DNA of 64,000 bases from Epiperipatus broadwayi (lineage: Eukaryota > Onychophora > Udeonychophora > Euonychophora > Peripatidae), in contig JAQFVV010000285.1 in NCBI GenBank assembly GCA_028023455.1, positions 53,501-117,500 of the forward strand. Direction: 5' to 3'. Each line of letters opens with the position of its first letter. Positions within the stretch are counted from its first letter, which is position 1. Below the pieces are notes generated by a model. The model had not been told where the DNA came from, ran no database searches, and saw only the letters and a program-made list of their open reading frames with translations. This document shows positions 12,968 to 24,930 of the stretch, piece after piece. A program made the position numbers and the translations under genes.

Positions 12968-13676
12968 TATTGAGTTGGACTGCTATTGGTCCATTTTTTT
13001 TTCTCTTACTGAATTTAGAATTGCTTTAAAAATAGTGCTGCCTGTATTGTCAATGAGTATTTTTTTTGGCAAACTGTGTCTTATTAATGACATTATGTGA
13101 GGTTCTATTTTTCCTTTAACAATTTTTTCTATGATTTTTATTGGCAGGGGTCCCATGAATATTAGGTGGAGACTGCTTAGAGGAGAATTGGATAAACTTC
13201 TTCCATGGATTGAACTTTCTGTGAGACAAATGATTTTCCAAGTTGCAGAGATATTGTGCTGTGTATTGACAGGTGTTTTAGTACAAATAGGGGGGATGCC
13301 AGGGCTTCCTGGGTGGCATGTGTTTAGAATATTTGCCAGTTTTGTTAGTAAACTACTTGTGTTAAATGGGGTTTCTGTTTCTGCTGTACCACTTGCAACT
13401 TTTGTTTGAAATATTCATATGTAGGCAATATCATATTCTGGCCTGCATATGTTTCCTGGTTTCTCTGTATTGCCATTGGGACTTTGATGTTAGATGGGTT
13501 TCCTAGTGCCCATTTTATGTATTGTCTGGTCCAGGTGTGCTGAGGTGTGTGACATATTCTGTTCTTTTTTAACTCTTAGATAGTCTTTTAAGGAGTTGCA
13601 TGCATTGTTTTATGCATGTGTGAGGTTATATACATATATATTATTGGGCATAATATGATGGCTTAATCATGAGTAT

Positions 13677-14300
13677 TCAGCTATGAAGCTCATTCACAAG
13701 TGCTAGTAGTTTGGATGGCAGTGGTTGTTTCATTAATATGTGATTAATATTGAAGGAGAGTATGTTTATATATGCCAGGTATTGATGTATAGGATGATGC
13801 ATTTTTTGTATTTTGTTTAACATAATATAAGTTTTTGAGAATAAGAATTCTGGTGTGATTGTGTGTAGTAATATTCTTATTGTTCTTGTTAGTGGAAATA
13901 TTGATGTTTGAATTTGTTTGAAGTTTATTGTTAATGATAAATTCCAAATTTGTTTGAAGTTTATTGTTATTATTATTTGCACTGAATGTTCCAAAAAAGT
14001 TGAGGGTGTGATTTTTATTGTAATTAGATGAAGAAGCATTGGGAAATAGAAGCAAAGATCAATGAGTGAAGAGTGAGGCCATTGTTGAAAGTTATTGTGT
14101 TGCTTAGTAGAAGGCCCTCAGCGCTCATCAGCGGTAGTGATATTCTGTGTATCTCATCTATCATTCTTTAAAATGTTTTGTATGTCATGTTGTGGTCTCC
14201 TATAATTATGGTTGAATTTGATGTGGCTAGTAATGAATTGATGTTTGCAATTATGGTATTAATCTATTGTCCTGTGGGGGTATGTATATGAAAATTAAAT
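13677..14300 (-). pseudogene. I-like endonuclease remnant
   Basis: Read on the minus strand, a frame starting near 14290 gives HTPTGQ, a stop, then INSLLATSN and STIIIGDHNMTYKTF (about 14172-14217). This matches the endonuclease block usually written IIxGDFNAH, with the phenylalanine changed to histidine. Downstream frames (13677-14055) are Asn/Leu-rich and no longer carry the later SDH block recognisably. The order, upstream of the RT and downstream of the zinc knuckle, supports the call. Confidence 0.65.
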
Positions 14301-14899
14301 TGATTGTTCTAATTTTGTATCAGAAGGTTATTAATAGGTTTGAATCTATGAATATTATTTTAAATGATGTGAAAAAGCAGTTCATGGAAATGATGAGTTT
14401 GGTGACTGCTGAAGGGGTTAAGGAATATCTTGAGCATGCATGCTCAGAAACCTTCTTTGTTTAGGTGTTTAACTGGATCTGTTTGAGAACTGGCATAAAT
14501 TTTGGTTTCTAGTAGTCTATATGTGTGCTTTTTATCCATTGTTTCAGTTTGTTAATTTTTGAGGCTGAGTTTAAACCCTTACATTAATTGCTGCCATTTT
14601 AACTTTCATAGTGATTGTATGAGATAGACATGGTCATGTTTGTGATCAATTCCATTGTTGTTGTTTGTTCTCCTGCATCTTCATAGGTTGATTCCATTTC
14701 TTCATCAGTTGTATCTGTTGAGTAGTATATTAGTTCAATATTCTCTCCTGGATCAGGTTCTTCTGTCTTCACTTTCTTTGCTTTCTTTGGTGGCCATCCT
14801 AGTCATCTTTTTGCCTCTAGCATTGCTGGGATTATTTGAAGGAGACATGGTTTAATTGCTTTCATTATATTGGTTGATGTGTTATTTTTTTATTCTTGG

Positions 14900-16050
14900 T
14901 GTGCATTCTGTCCGTATTTGGTTACTTTTATTGCAATGTTACTAGTATTTGTCTTCTCTTTGTTTGCATTTGTTTCTCTGGCACTCTCATCAATTTTATT
15001 CGCTTTTTTGATGGATGATTTCCTGCTATTTTTTCTACATCTTCATTGAATCTAAAAATTCAATGTTTCTATTTGTGACTTTATTCAGAGTTTTCCCCAA
15101 TCATTGTTGTTGTGTGGCTCTTTTTATTTGTGTTTGTCTCATCATTAGCTTGGAGTGTTTTTATTGCTTGTTCCTGCTTTTGCATTGTTTCATGTTGGTT
15201 TGTGTGAGTTTGGCTTTGTGTGATCTGGATTGTATTACAATTTATTGCCAGATGTCCATGATTTCCACATTAATAGCACTGTGGACTTAGTCCTCTTATA
15301 TATAGTGAGAGTATTGCATCCTGATTGATAATTTGTGTTGGGATGTTTTCTGGATTTATACTATATCTTAAATTCAAAGCTATTGCTGTATACTGGTTTG
15401 GAGGTGTCTTTTAGGTATATTGGTTTTAAATAAATTGCCTTACTGAATAGCTGTATCATATTTTGAAAGTCATGTCTTCTATACCCAAAGTAAGTGTTCT
15501 TAATAATGCCAGTGGCATAGTTTTGTAAGTTTTTGTCTACCATTATCAAGGTTAATTTCCTAGCATTTTGGTCTGCATTTGGAATCTGGCTCTTTGATAT
15601 TTGTTAAATAATTCTATCAACAGATGCCAGATACTGCAAGTTAGTGTGGTCTCCAATGCTTAATACTGTGTGCCATATTACATTTTCAGTTATTGCCTCA
15701 TATAGTAATTCTCTAGGGAATTTATATAGGTCGGGTTTTTATCGTTGCCGATATTACCCAGAAATTTTTTTTAAAAGTGTTAAACAAGTTTTTGGGGATT
15801 GTATTGTTAAAGTTAGTATTAATCATTTGCATTTCCTCTTGAGTCCACATTATTGATGGGGGTTCTAGGTTGTTCTCGTTTCTAAGACTAAGTGCATCAA
15901 TATCTTTTATGATTTGCTCTTCTGAATCTAGTTCTGTGGTAGGTTTGAGTCATTTTCAGGTTATTTGTTGTCCATTCTGCATTGCAGCATTTGCATAAGT
16001 TTTGGCAGTATTGTTTATCTTTGCATTATTGTGAGTGATTTTAGCGCAAT
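14900..16050 (-). pseudogene. I-like gag ORF1 remnant with CCHC knuckle
   Basis: On the minus strand 15237-15278 encodes C-Y-stop-C-G-N-H-G-H-L-A-I-N-C, an exact CX2CX4HX4C zinc knuckle interrupted by one stop codon. The upstream frame at 15361-15549 (62 codons, containing ATGIIKNTYFGYRRHDF) fits the charged nucleic-acid-binding region of an ORF1 protein. The sequence after the knuckle is Gln/Asn/Thr-rich. Such knuckles are typical of ORF1 in I and Jockey-group elements. Outer limits are estimated from where coding character fades. Confidence 0.7.
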
Positions 16051-16270
16051 TCAGCTCATTGCTTTTTTGTGCCTACGCCATGTTTTTTCATCTGGCGTCA
16101 ATAATTTCTTCTTTTGTAAATCAAGTTATTTATTTTATATTGTGAAAGAAACTTCACTTTTCTTGCTTGTGATTGATATCATCTTGCTGTCTGTTACTTT
16201 TATTATAAAGCTGATATCCTTTTTGCAGTCAGAGCCATGTATGAGATCTTGTTTCTGTTGGCGTAGTAGG

Positions 16271-16750
16271 ACCGCATTATATTATTATTATTATTTTCTG
16301 AAGTTTAGTAAAGCATTAGAAAGAGACTTTCCCAGATCAAGATTTATGGATTAAGTTCCAACTTTTCTTTTCAATTCTTGAACTTAATATAAATTTCTGA
16401 ACAATAAATTCAATTATTTTTTGCCCTATGGGATTTGATATAGTGTTAGAATCAAAAAACTCTGGTTTCAAAATTCATGCGCTGCAACCCAGTTTTGTCA
16501 TTTCAGACAATTAAACTTCTTATGAATTCTTAGTAATAAATCATTTGATTTTTTATTAAAATAAAAAAAACATTGTGTATAAAAAAGTGCAATATATATA
16601 TATTCTTTTATAATATTTGTACATATTTTACTTAATTAATATGTGATTACGTTTAATTTGCCACATCTTGCAATAGTGATATTTGGCTTAAAACAAAAAA
16701 AAAAAAAGAGAGAAAGAAAGATGTGCTTTTAATACAACTTTAATATTTGA
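16271..16750. other. AT-rich DNA, no gene
   Basis: Flank of the I-like element. It includes a short ATT run (16282-16298) and an A-rich run at 16692-16706. Nothing else was recognised. Confidence 0.45.
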
Positions 16751-16888
16751 AAGTACAGTTCTTTTTTTTTTCCATATGTCATAGCATCGGCCGGGACACG
16801 AACCCACAACCGTCTGCAACCAACTACTTGTTTGCAAGACGGTTGCAATGACCTCTCGCCTAACAACGCTTGACAAGTACAGTTCTTT
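16751..16888 (-). mobile_element. tRNA-headed SINE, subfamily b, 14-bp TSD
   Basis: The 110-bp body 16765-16874 lies on the minus strand. The B box appears as GGACACGAACCC on the plus strand (GGGTTCGTGTCC in sense) and the tail as GTCATAGCATCGGCC. The perfect direct repeat AAGTACAGTTCTTT flanks it at 16751-16764 and 16875-16888, proving retrotransposition. The body matches the 4.24-kb and 56.25-kb copies. In sense orientation the A-box region reads TTAGGCGAGAGGTCA. This is the best preserved member of subfamily b here. Confidence 0.92.
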
Positions 16889-18957
16889 GTTGTATGTTTT
16901 ATGGGATAGTAGGTAAGGAAATAATCTTACTTATTAAGATATAAGTAAAGCATAACTAGGAAGAAATAAATCTAATAGTTTTTTCATTACCAAATAATAT
17001 AAATTTATAATTTCTTTCCAACTTTAAATCTCCCTATGTTTATGTATATGTTAAGTTGATAATTTTTAATTATTGTACAGTTTTTATAATTTAATATTTA
17101 GTACTTGCCATTAATTATTTTTATTTCTCTCAACCTGTTACATTTTATTTGTTATTGAAAAATCATATTTAATTTTTGATATCATTATTAGAAATCAATT
17201 TTAAATTAGTTAAATATTTTATAGTAAATATCTTTATCGTTGATAAATGTGTATAAATGTCTACTGTTTTTATATAAAGTCTTTAGAATTAATTTTCAAC
17301 AGTTTAACGAACTTTTTCCTGTTATATATATATATATCAATCTCTGCATGACTATATATATACTTTTTATTTTATTTTATGAGAGATATTCTTAAACCTT
17401 ATTTAAATTTTATTTGTGATTAAATATCAACATAAATACACATATACACACACAATGAGTTCGTTCACGTAGTGCAGATGTCTTTGTTAACTTTTGATTA
17501 CTATAGTATGATTTTCATGATATTTTTTAAAAAAAGAATCGTTTTCTGTTCTGTTCTATAGTAATAAACATTTTTATAGCTTCTAATATTAATATGATTT
17601 AGTAGAATCTAAAAAAAAAAAAAAACGATAAATTTACAATTTATAAACTGTCCTATGACATATATACATGATTTATAATTCAAATTAGGTTAGGTTTATA
17701 ATATTTGCAATAAAGTTTTAAATTTATCAATAATATTATTAAGTTTTCTTTTTTTAAAAAGTAGTCCTTTATTAACAATTTTTTTAGGTAATTTAAAAAA
17801 CAAAACAAAACATTGCTTTATTTAGGTATCTGTAATGGTTATCTAATTATTTATTTAATGAAATAAATTTTTATTACTTTCAACTATACATTCTTTGCTA
17901 TATGTTTTTATATGTTTATTTATTTACTTAAATATATATATACACATCACAGATAACTTTCCAGCGTATTTTAATATCTCCGTACTAATATAAAGCTATT
18001 GATTGCTATATGAGTGAAGCATCCAGGATCTATATATATGTAATAAAGCAGCCGTTAAATAGGCCCTCTGCAAGTCAAAGAAGGACAGTGAAGAAAAATG
18101 TTTTACTAATAATATTTGCTAATTGCAAGGCGATGAAAGTTTGATTAGTTTTCCGTGTTTTGTTTAGTTTCAAGCTAAAAAATAATTAAATGCCCCTTTA
18201 CTGATCAACATCGAATGATAAACTGAGTTGGTTTTGGTCTAGATTTCTGAAACAAAAGTTCCAAATTCTGAATGTTTTTTTTTTTACATTTTAGCAGTCT
18301 AAAATTGAATTCAGGTCGTATAAAGCTATTTCAGATTAGATAGAAAAAATTCTCAGAAGAAATGATTAACTCTATATTAACTCTGTTAATTGTTTAGACT
18401 TAGACAGAGTTAAACTACTAAGAAAAACAACTTCGATTTACTAATAAAGAACAAAGTAGCAAATATTTAAACTCAGAATCATAAATGAGTGAAACAGAAC
18501 ACACACTAAAGGATTTAAAAAAAAAAAATTCAACACCAAGGTGATTATTGAAGTATTAAGGCAGTTTTGGTATAATTAAAAAAATATTATACTAGTTGTT
18601 GTTTTTTTTAAATAAAATATTTAAATCCAGATTATGGCAAGATAAATAGATGTGATACTACTTTATCATAAATCCCTTTAATATGAAATATTGATAATTC
18701 ACACACGCACACACACATATATTAATTTCAGTATTGTTTTCTCCTTTGTTAGAATGTTGAGATTAATTATTTGTTTAACCAATATGATGTAAGTGCCCTT
18801 TTCCAAGAGAGCTGAGTCATTCCTTTTCAAATCAACTTTTCAAAACAAACTATGGTAATGTCTTATTTATTTTCATGCTGGAATGAAATAAGAATGAGTC
18901 TTTTCAAGCACATTCATAATCAGTATCAGTTTATTATAAAAATTACAACAGTTGACC
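16889..18957. other. Mostly AT-rich DNA; a few non-repetitive patches
   Basis: No coding frame and no repeat partner were found. 17950-18250 is less AT-biased and contains ordinary-complexity sequence (for example CCGTTAAATAGGCCCTCTGC), so it may be unique conserved non-coding DNA, though nothing in the sequence proves this. CA runs occur near 17430-17455 and 18700-18717. Confidence 0.4.
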
Positions 18958-19145
18958 ATAATACTAAATCATCCATGCACTTTACTATTGTTACACAATG
19001 CTTTATTTACTGCTGCAGTTGAAGTTAGGAGATATAAAAGTTCTGAGGAAGATTGCTGATGCAATCGAAACTGTAAACTGTAAAAGAGGGTGGTAAATAA
19101 AGCATTGTGTAACAGTCGTAAAGTGCATGGATGATTTAGTATTAT
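18958..19145. mobile_element. 188-bp terminal-inverted-repeat element
   Basis: Arms of 53 bases, 18958-19010 and 19093-19145, are inverted copies with very few differences. The left arm starts ATAATACTAAATCATCCATG and the right arm ends CATGGATGATTTAGTATTAT. An 82-base interior with no coding potential separates them. This is the form of a miniature inverted-repeat element or fold-back element. No convincing TSD was found. The 64-codon minus-strand frame spanning it is a by-product of the symmetry. Confidence 0.75.
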
Positions 19146-19711
19146 ATGGTATACATTTGGCAATGCAATAAGAAAGAGTAGTTATTATACTTCTTGAAGT
19201 TGACCAAAACTATGGTTATAATAAATAAAAGTTAAAATTTTAACCATGGTATCTACATGCCTAAGTGAATAACAACTTCCCCTTACTAATAGTAAAAGCT
19301 GCATTTTATTGCAAGTATATTTTATTTTTTATGATCAATAAATTAATTTTATCTGACCCATTTCGATTATTCTAAAATCTTTACTATCAATACAACATAG
19401 ACAGATACACATTTATTTTGCTAATTTAAATAGGGATTAGCTACCTGAAAAATGTTAAGCTTACTATTTAAAATTTTTTCAAGTTCCACCTAGGTTAGAA
19501 CTTAAAATTATTAAGCATGCTAAACTAATAAGCAAAACATTACAGATGACATTTTATTTGTAAATATCTATAGGTAGTACTCTATTGACACATTGCATCC
19601 AAAGGAATATTATGTTGTATCTTTTTTAAATGTTTATTAATTTTATTGAGTAATTATTGTAAAATAATTAGCATTAAAACTTGTTTATTTTACATTTATA
19701 ATCTATAAAGA
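19146..19711. other. AT-rich DNA, nothing recognised
   Basis: No gene or repeat was recognised. Confidence 0.5.
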
Positions 19712-19848
19712 AATAAAACCATTGTCTTGCATTGGTGGTCGAAAGGTCAGCGCGACTGCCTTGCACTTGCAGGCAGTTGCCCGGGTTGCGGGTTCGCGTC
19801 CCGGCCGATGCTATGACACTTAAAAAAAAAGAAATAAATAAAACCATT
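19712..19848 (+). mobile_element. tRNA-headed SINE, subfamily a, 12-bp TSD
   Basis: The body 19724-19836 is flanked by the perfect direct repeat AATAAAACCATT (19712-19723 and 19837-19848). The A-box-like segment is TGGTCGAAAGGTCA (about 19735-19748) and the B box is GGTTCGCGTCC at 19791-19801. The end is GCTATGACACTT plus an A-run. The head differs from that of the 4.24, 16.8 and 56.3 kb copies, but the 3' end CGGCCGATGCTATGACA is shared. It is 5'-3' nearly identical to the copy at 29341-29450. Confidence 0.93.
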
Positions 19849-20261
19849 CTTATAACCTTTTTTTATTTTATGCTTAAATCTAGAACTAACCTTAGAAAGT
19901 TATTTTTAAAGAGTAATGATTTTTTTTTTTGTTGACAAATTTAGCACTTTTTTTTTTTAAAAAAAAATTTGAATAATTTAATTAAACTTGTGTGTGAAAT
20001 AGCTAATTGATATCAGATGCTATATATTTAGTTGGTTAATATTATAAGATAAATAGAGTTATTTAGACATTTAATTTGATTTACATCAAAGGCTTTATAA
20101 AACATTATATGATAATTATAGTGATATATATTACAGGCTAAATAAAAAATATAATGTAATGCTTAATTTAATAAAAATCATAGGTTCTATAAAATAATGC
20201 TATGATATTAATTTTGTAATATAGTTTAGATGCTTGGAGTTTAGATGTAATTACAGGGGAT
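19849..20261. other. AT-rich DNA, nothing recognised
   Basis: Poly(T)/poly(A) runs near 19920-19970 and otherwise featureless sequence. A B-box-like string, seen on the minus strand near 20257-20270, belongs to the margin of the next repeat. Confidence 0.45.
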
Positions 20262-20509
20262 TTGAACCCAGACTTTCAAGCTCCCTTCAGCTATCCACTC
20301 TATCTCATACAATTGATACACATGCCCACCCACGTGAAACAGATAAATGATTTCCAATAAATGTATTTCATGCACTCATCTGTTGGTCCAAATCATCATC
20401 TTCCACACACATATATAATCAGTGCTTGATTTATATTAAGATAGAAAATCTTCAAACTTTAATGGACAGTCTTTAATCTACTCCACTCTTCAACTCTTCA
20501 GCCATCCAT
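20262..20509 (+). repeat. Interspersed repeat R1, diverged copy
   Basis: Collinear with the R1 copy at 21.5/22.6 kb and with the inverted copy at 8.5-8.7 kb. Landmarks are CCACTCTATCTCATAC, TATTTCATGCACTCATCTGT, ATTAAGATAGAAAATCTTCA and CTACTCCACTCTTCAACTCT. The left edge, read on the minus strand, contains GGGTTCAAATCCCC, which fits a pol III B box, with a weak A-box-like string before it. A tRNA-related origin is possible, but the other two copies do not preserve this B box. Confidence 0.75.
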
Positions 20510-20969
20510 AGAGTTGTACAGAGCAACACATGACAGTCCAATACTGTATATTAGATGATTTTTTTATTTAGGAAGTCATTTAATACTTATCCGCAACCAT
20601 ATTATAGGCTATATAAAAAGTCATGTGATATTTAATTTGATAATATATGTGATATAAAGTGCCGCTTGTTTGTTTAAATTTGACATACATTTTAGGTTAA
20701 ATAAAGATATGGTATTTAATTTAATAAATATCAGTTGGAAAAAGTCTATATATTTGTGGCTATTTTATAAATGAAGTTATTAGAATATACAATATTCTAG
20801 ACTGCTGTAGTCATTTGCTTAGATGACAGCAATAAGTGAAAAATTACTATGAGTGTAGGAAAATACTGTTAATAAGTCACGAGAATATGCAAGAACTATG
20901 TTTAAAGTATGAATAGAGGCTGAAATTGTCTAAATCATCCTAATATAAGTTTAGAGAAATATATATATA
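20510..20969. other. AT-rich DNA, nothing recognised
   Basis: No gene or repeat was recognised. Confidence 0.5.
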
Positions 20970-21232
20970 TGACAATAGATGGCGTTATACCAAAAACACC
21001 TTCAAGCGTTTGTTTACATAAACGTCAGAGCGAGTATTTCACTATCTCTAACTTAATTTTCACCTTCATATCATGATTTCAAGCTATTTGCTATCGTCAG
21101 TGAAGTACAGGATTAAGAAACTAGATCTAAAACACAAACTCTGAGCGTTTAAGAAACAGTTTCTATTCAGCTTGCTAGCGTGAATCTTTTAGACACGTAA
21201 TGTCTTCAAACTCAGCATCGCATGCTAGATAT
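20970..21232 (+). repeat. Interspersed repeat R2, diverged copy
   Basis: Shares the landmarks AGATGG, TTTGTTTACATAAACG, AGAGCGAGTATTTCACTATCTC-like and AAACTAGATCTAAA with the cluster at 62161-63008, in the same order and at similar spacing. It is more diverged and continues to a CATGCTAGATATATA end. It is non-coding. The class is unknown; no poly(A) tail or TSD was identified. Confidence 0.6.
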
Positions 21233-21625
21233 ATATATATTATTTATCTTTAATGTAGTTGTAATTCTTCTCTTATATCCAGCTAATAAGCAATTAATAA
21301 ATATTCACTGTATGATGCTATATTTAAAACTTCTACATAAAGTTCTGTGCATATAGCACTTAAAAATTTGTCACTTCTATTTAGGTACAAATTTGGTGTA
21401 AAAAAAAAGAACAGTTCTGAATACATGCTACAGAATTGGAAAGGGTTATTTGTCTTTCATTTTTGTAGAGTTGCATGTTCTTTACTTTGCTCTTTGATTA
21501 AAACATTTTATCTGTATTTAATATATAGGGTATATGAGCACAGACTTTCACCCGACTCACCACCCTATCTCATAACATTGATACACTTGAACACATATAT
21601 GTTGAAAAGATAAATAATCACCAAT

Positions 21626-22580
21626 ATACATATTTCAATTAGATTACATAATGATAGTAGGAAAGTCAACATTGAGAAGGGTGAAAGACAGGGTGACTCC
21701 ATATCTCCAAAACTTTTTACAGCAATGCTGCTAGAAGTATTTTGTGAATTAGAATGGAAGCTAAAGGAGTGAAAGTAAATGTAGATTATTTAAGTCATTT
21801 AGATTTTGAAGATGATATAGTTGTTTTTGCAAATAATACTTTAGAGTTACAGGAAATGTTACAGGAGTTATCAGATGAAAGTAGGAAAGTAGGATTAAAG
21901 ATAAATGTTAAAAAGACTAAAGTAATGTTTAATAGATTTTCTCAAAATATGAAAATAAAGATTGATTATGATGAGTTAGAAGAAGTTAACAGTTACAAAT
22001 ACCTTGGTCAGATTATTAATACAGATGGAAACATAATGGATAAAATTAATTATAGAATTAAACTTGGTTGGAGTGCTTTTGATAGAAATAACTTGATACT
22101 AAAAGGAAATATGCCTATGTGGTTGAAAAGGAAGGTTTTTAATAAATGTGTTTTGCCAGTTCTTACTTATGGATCTGAGACTTGGACACTTAATAGAAGA
22201 GCAATACAGAGACTTCAGACCACTCAAAGAAGTATGGAGAGATGCATGTTGGGAGTAACAAGAAGAGATCGAAAACGCAAACAAACAGGTGTTACTGACA
22301 TCATTGAAAAAATTAAAAGACTAAAGTGGAGTTGGTCTGGACATATTGCTAGAAGAGCTGATAATAGACAGACAATTGAAATTTTAAACTGGATTCCAAG
22401 AGATTGTAAAAGTCCCAGAAAGAGACCACATGTGAGATAGATTGATGAAATAAGAAAGTGTGCAGGGGTGATGTGAAGAAGAGAAGCTAAAGATCGGAAA
22501 AGATGGATTGAACTTGGAAAGATATTCATCCTGCAGTGGATTGATAATGGTTGATGATGATGATGATGATACATATTTCA
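21626..22580 (+). mobile_element. 5'-truncated RTE copy with 12-bp TSD
   Basis: The insert 21638-22568 carries the last third of the RTE ORF and its 3' end. It starts inside the RT at the codons for IRLHND, and ends in a (GAT)n tail. The exact repeat ATACATATTTCA flanks it at 21626-21637 and 22569-22580. A single-base deletion near 21753 shifts the frame relative to the 47.9-50.4 kb copy. The catalytic box reads FEDD (consensus FADD). Late tryptophan codons have become stops (GTGAGATAG near 22440 and TGTGAAG near 22472). It is inactive but younger than the R1 repeat it interrupts. Confidence 0.92.
21638..22540 (+). pseudogene. RTE ORF2 3' part (RT end and C-terminus)
   Basis: Coding remnant of the RTE reverse transcriptase. 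Before the frameshift it has RQGDSISPKLFTA. After it a 228-codon open frame (21754-22440) contains SHLDFEDDIVVFANN, KINVKKTKVMFNRF, YKYLG, then the C-terminal LTYGSETW and the WSGHIARRADNR block typical of RTE proteins. The ATG at 21754 is accidental and only marks where the shifted frame opens. Homology continues past the stop at 22438 to about 22540. The endonuclease and most RT blocks are missing through 5' truncation. Confidence 0.9.
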
Positions 22581-22727
22581 TGCTAAACCAGCAATCATCA
22601 GTTGTTCCAGATTATGATCTCTACATATATATGCAAAAAGTGCTCACATATATATTAAGATAGCCAATCTTCATACTTTAATGGATAGGCATCAATCTAC
22701 TCCACACTCCAACTTTTCCAACTGTCA

Positions 22728-23589
22728 ATATTTGTAAATCAAATTTTATAAATATATATTTAAAATAAAATCCAGATACTACCGATTTAATTATAAAAAA
22801 TCAGAAATGGCTTTAAAATATCAAGTTTAATGATTGTGAAAGTTTTCTCACAATGTTAGCAGGTTTAACTTCCCTCTACTGGGTAGAGCAGCCCAAGAAT
22901 AGTATATTCAAGAGAGAAAAAAATAACAATTAATTTTAAACTGAATAAAGTAAAAGAAAAAAAAAATCTACTTGGTCACATGACTTAAAATGGGATTTGG
23001 GGGCTCTCACTTTATCGAGTGTGCTTTAATATCTCCTAATCTGCCAAGCAACTAATCTAATAGTATATTTTATTGGGATTATGCTGCAGGTATTATGACA
23101 TACACATTATATATTTATAATTCTAGAATCTATCTATTAAATATGAATAAGTTTAATAGTCAAACATACATTTTTCCTATTAGATATTAACATTAGTACT
23201 TTCAATTTATGATTATTTATATTAATACGAATACATTCTTATAAATAAACTTTTTTTTTTCAACTTGCAAAGATGTAAATTCAATATTTTGTTTTTATAG
23301 CGTAATTACTATTTTATAGCTAATGGAACTAAACTTTGAATTCATAATACATTTTTTGACAAATTCTAATTCTTTTTTTAATTAAAAAAGTTTGTGGCTT
23401 GAATTTGTTAAGGGAAAAAAATAGTGTTTAATTTATATATGCCAATTAATAATGCAATATTTTCTATTTGCTTGAACGCAGCAAACTTGATTTTATTTAT
23501 CTCATCTACAAAAGATACATAATGCTAAAGTAATCTTAAAATTGCCCATTGGTAAGCAAAAATCCCCCCCCCCATACTTCTCATAAAGA
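22728..23589. other. AT-rich DNA, nothing recognised
   Basis: No gene. A poly(C) run lies at about 23564-23573. No partner to other repeats was seen. Confidence 0.5.
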
Positions 23590-23960
23590 AACAGTAAAAT
23601 TTTCAAATAGCTTTATCGCTCCAGAATTCATGCTTCGGAAACAGCAACAGAATAGTTCTTAGAACCCTACCTTTCGGGGACTGATCCATTAATACTGTGT
23701 TATGCTGCACAGAAAAAAAAACCCTAAAAAAGCTTACTAATTTCCATAATTAAAAATAGCTAGATTACCATTTACCAATTAATCTGATGATGAGTTAGAT
23801 TAGTTATGAGTCAGCTATCTCAAGAGAAAATATGAAAGCTGATATAAACTTGAAACTTCTGTCAGTTTCAGAATTTGCCTAGTCTAGATTCAAACTCATC
23901 TGACAAGATAGGCAAATGTGTCATCATTGCGTAATAGAACATCTCATAGGAAAAGAAAAT
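23590..23960 (-). repeat. Old tRNA-SINE-like relic
   Basis: Contains CTAGTCTAGATTCAAACTCATC near 23878-23899. On the minus strand this is a plausible degenerate B box (GAGTTTGAATCT). The preceding part has CAGCTATCTCAAGAG and AATATGAAAGC, which recur with variation at 24.8 kb and 31.1 kb. These three segments probably descend from one ancient SINE family. Divergence is high, so boundaries are rough. Confidence 0.4.
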
Positions 23961-24599
23961 TTCTAAAATTCAATAGTAAGATATCATTTTTTTTTTTTTT
24001 ACAAAAGATTATGCCTTCTTAAAAAGGTTTAAAATATAAACAACTTTAAAATTTATTATACGGTATATAAATTAACAACTTTAAAATTTAAATTATCACT
24101 TTTATTATATTCTCTAAGCATTTTAGATATTACTTTTTTAACTGCTTTTCCTTATCCCCCTAATGCTGTTTTGAAGGTGTGAATTTTCTCTCATTTATTT
24201 ATGGCGAACCTCCAACTTAATGAATCTAATGACCCAAGATTGTGATCTTCTACACCCACCATTTAGCAAAAATAAAATAATGCTTCATTGTATTACAAAG
24301 GCAATTCTGAATATGTTGAATTAAAACGTCATTGTAATTAACATTTTTAAGATAAAAAGGATAGAGAATCAAGTGGAACAAAGAACCACTTCTCTCTTTA
24401 GTATATGTTTTTTTAATTGATCAGATGTGATAATTTACTATGGGTAAGAAGAAATGTTTCATTTAAAAAAAAATGCTGTATAGATTTTAGTCTTTTTTAT
24501 TTAAGTTGTAGAAAATTTGACCAAAATAAGACTATTTTAGGGGGAACAAATAAAAAAAGAATGATTCCAAACTGGTAGCTGTGAGTATTTTATAAACAA

Positions 24600-24930
24600 C
24601 CACATGCTTAGTGATAAAAGTGAAAGTGTTTACATTTCCTACACAGGATAAAATCTCTTCAATAGCAAGGAACAGTGAAAGAGAATGCATTGCTACTCAG
24701 GCTAGCTAATGTTTTTGTTTTGACTTCTATATAAAAATATTCAGCTGCCCATTAACAATTCAATAGTGGGGAGTTAACTAGATTGATTACAGGACAACTA
24801 TCTGAAAGAAAAATTCTAGGCTTGATTGAAATATGAAAATTTTCATAAGTTTCACCAGGCTCAGATTCAAACCTCAAATTATGAACAGGCAAGAAAATGT
24901 GTCAACCACTTCCTTTTGAATGCCATTATA
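24600..24930 (-). repeat. Old tRNA-SINE-like relic
   Basis: Shares with the 23.6-kb relic the run ACAACTATCTGAAAGAAAAA, a TGAAATATGAAAATTT stretch and CAGGCTCAGATTCAAACCTC, a degenerate B box on the minus strand. The sequence after it (GACAGGCAAG-like, AAATGTGTCA) also recurs in both. The evidence is only this internal similarity. Confidence 0.4.

Larger units (their letters stand above)
21536..22727 (+). repeat. Interspersed repeat R1, split by an RTE insertion
   Basis: The repeat occupies 21536-21637 and 22569-22727 and is cut by the retrotransposon fragment at 21638-22568. Joining the two flanks in the mind gives the same order as the intact copies at 8.5-8.7 kb and 20.3-20.5 kb. This shows that R1 is older than this RTE insertion. 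Landmarks: CACCCTATCTCATAACATTG on the left, TGCTAAACCAGCAATCATCA and ATTAAGATAGCCAATC on the right. Confidence 0.88.

Noticed and set aside
13131-16354. Several hydrophobic plus-strand frames (for example 15015-15290 and 15965-16354)
   Set aside because: They lie antisense to the retrotransposon ORF1/ORF2 remnants. Leu/Phe/Val richness is what A-rich minus-strand coding sequence gives on the complement.
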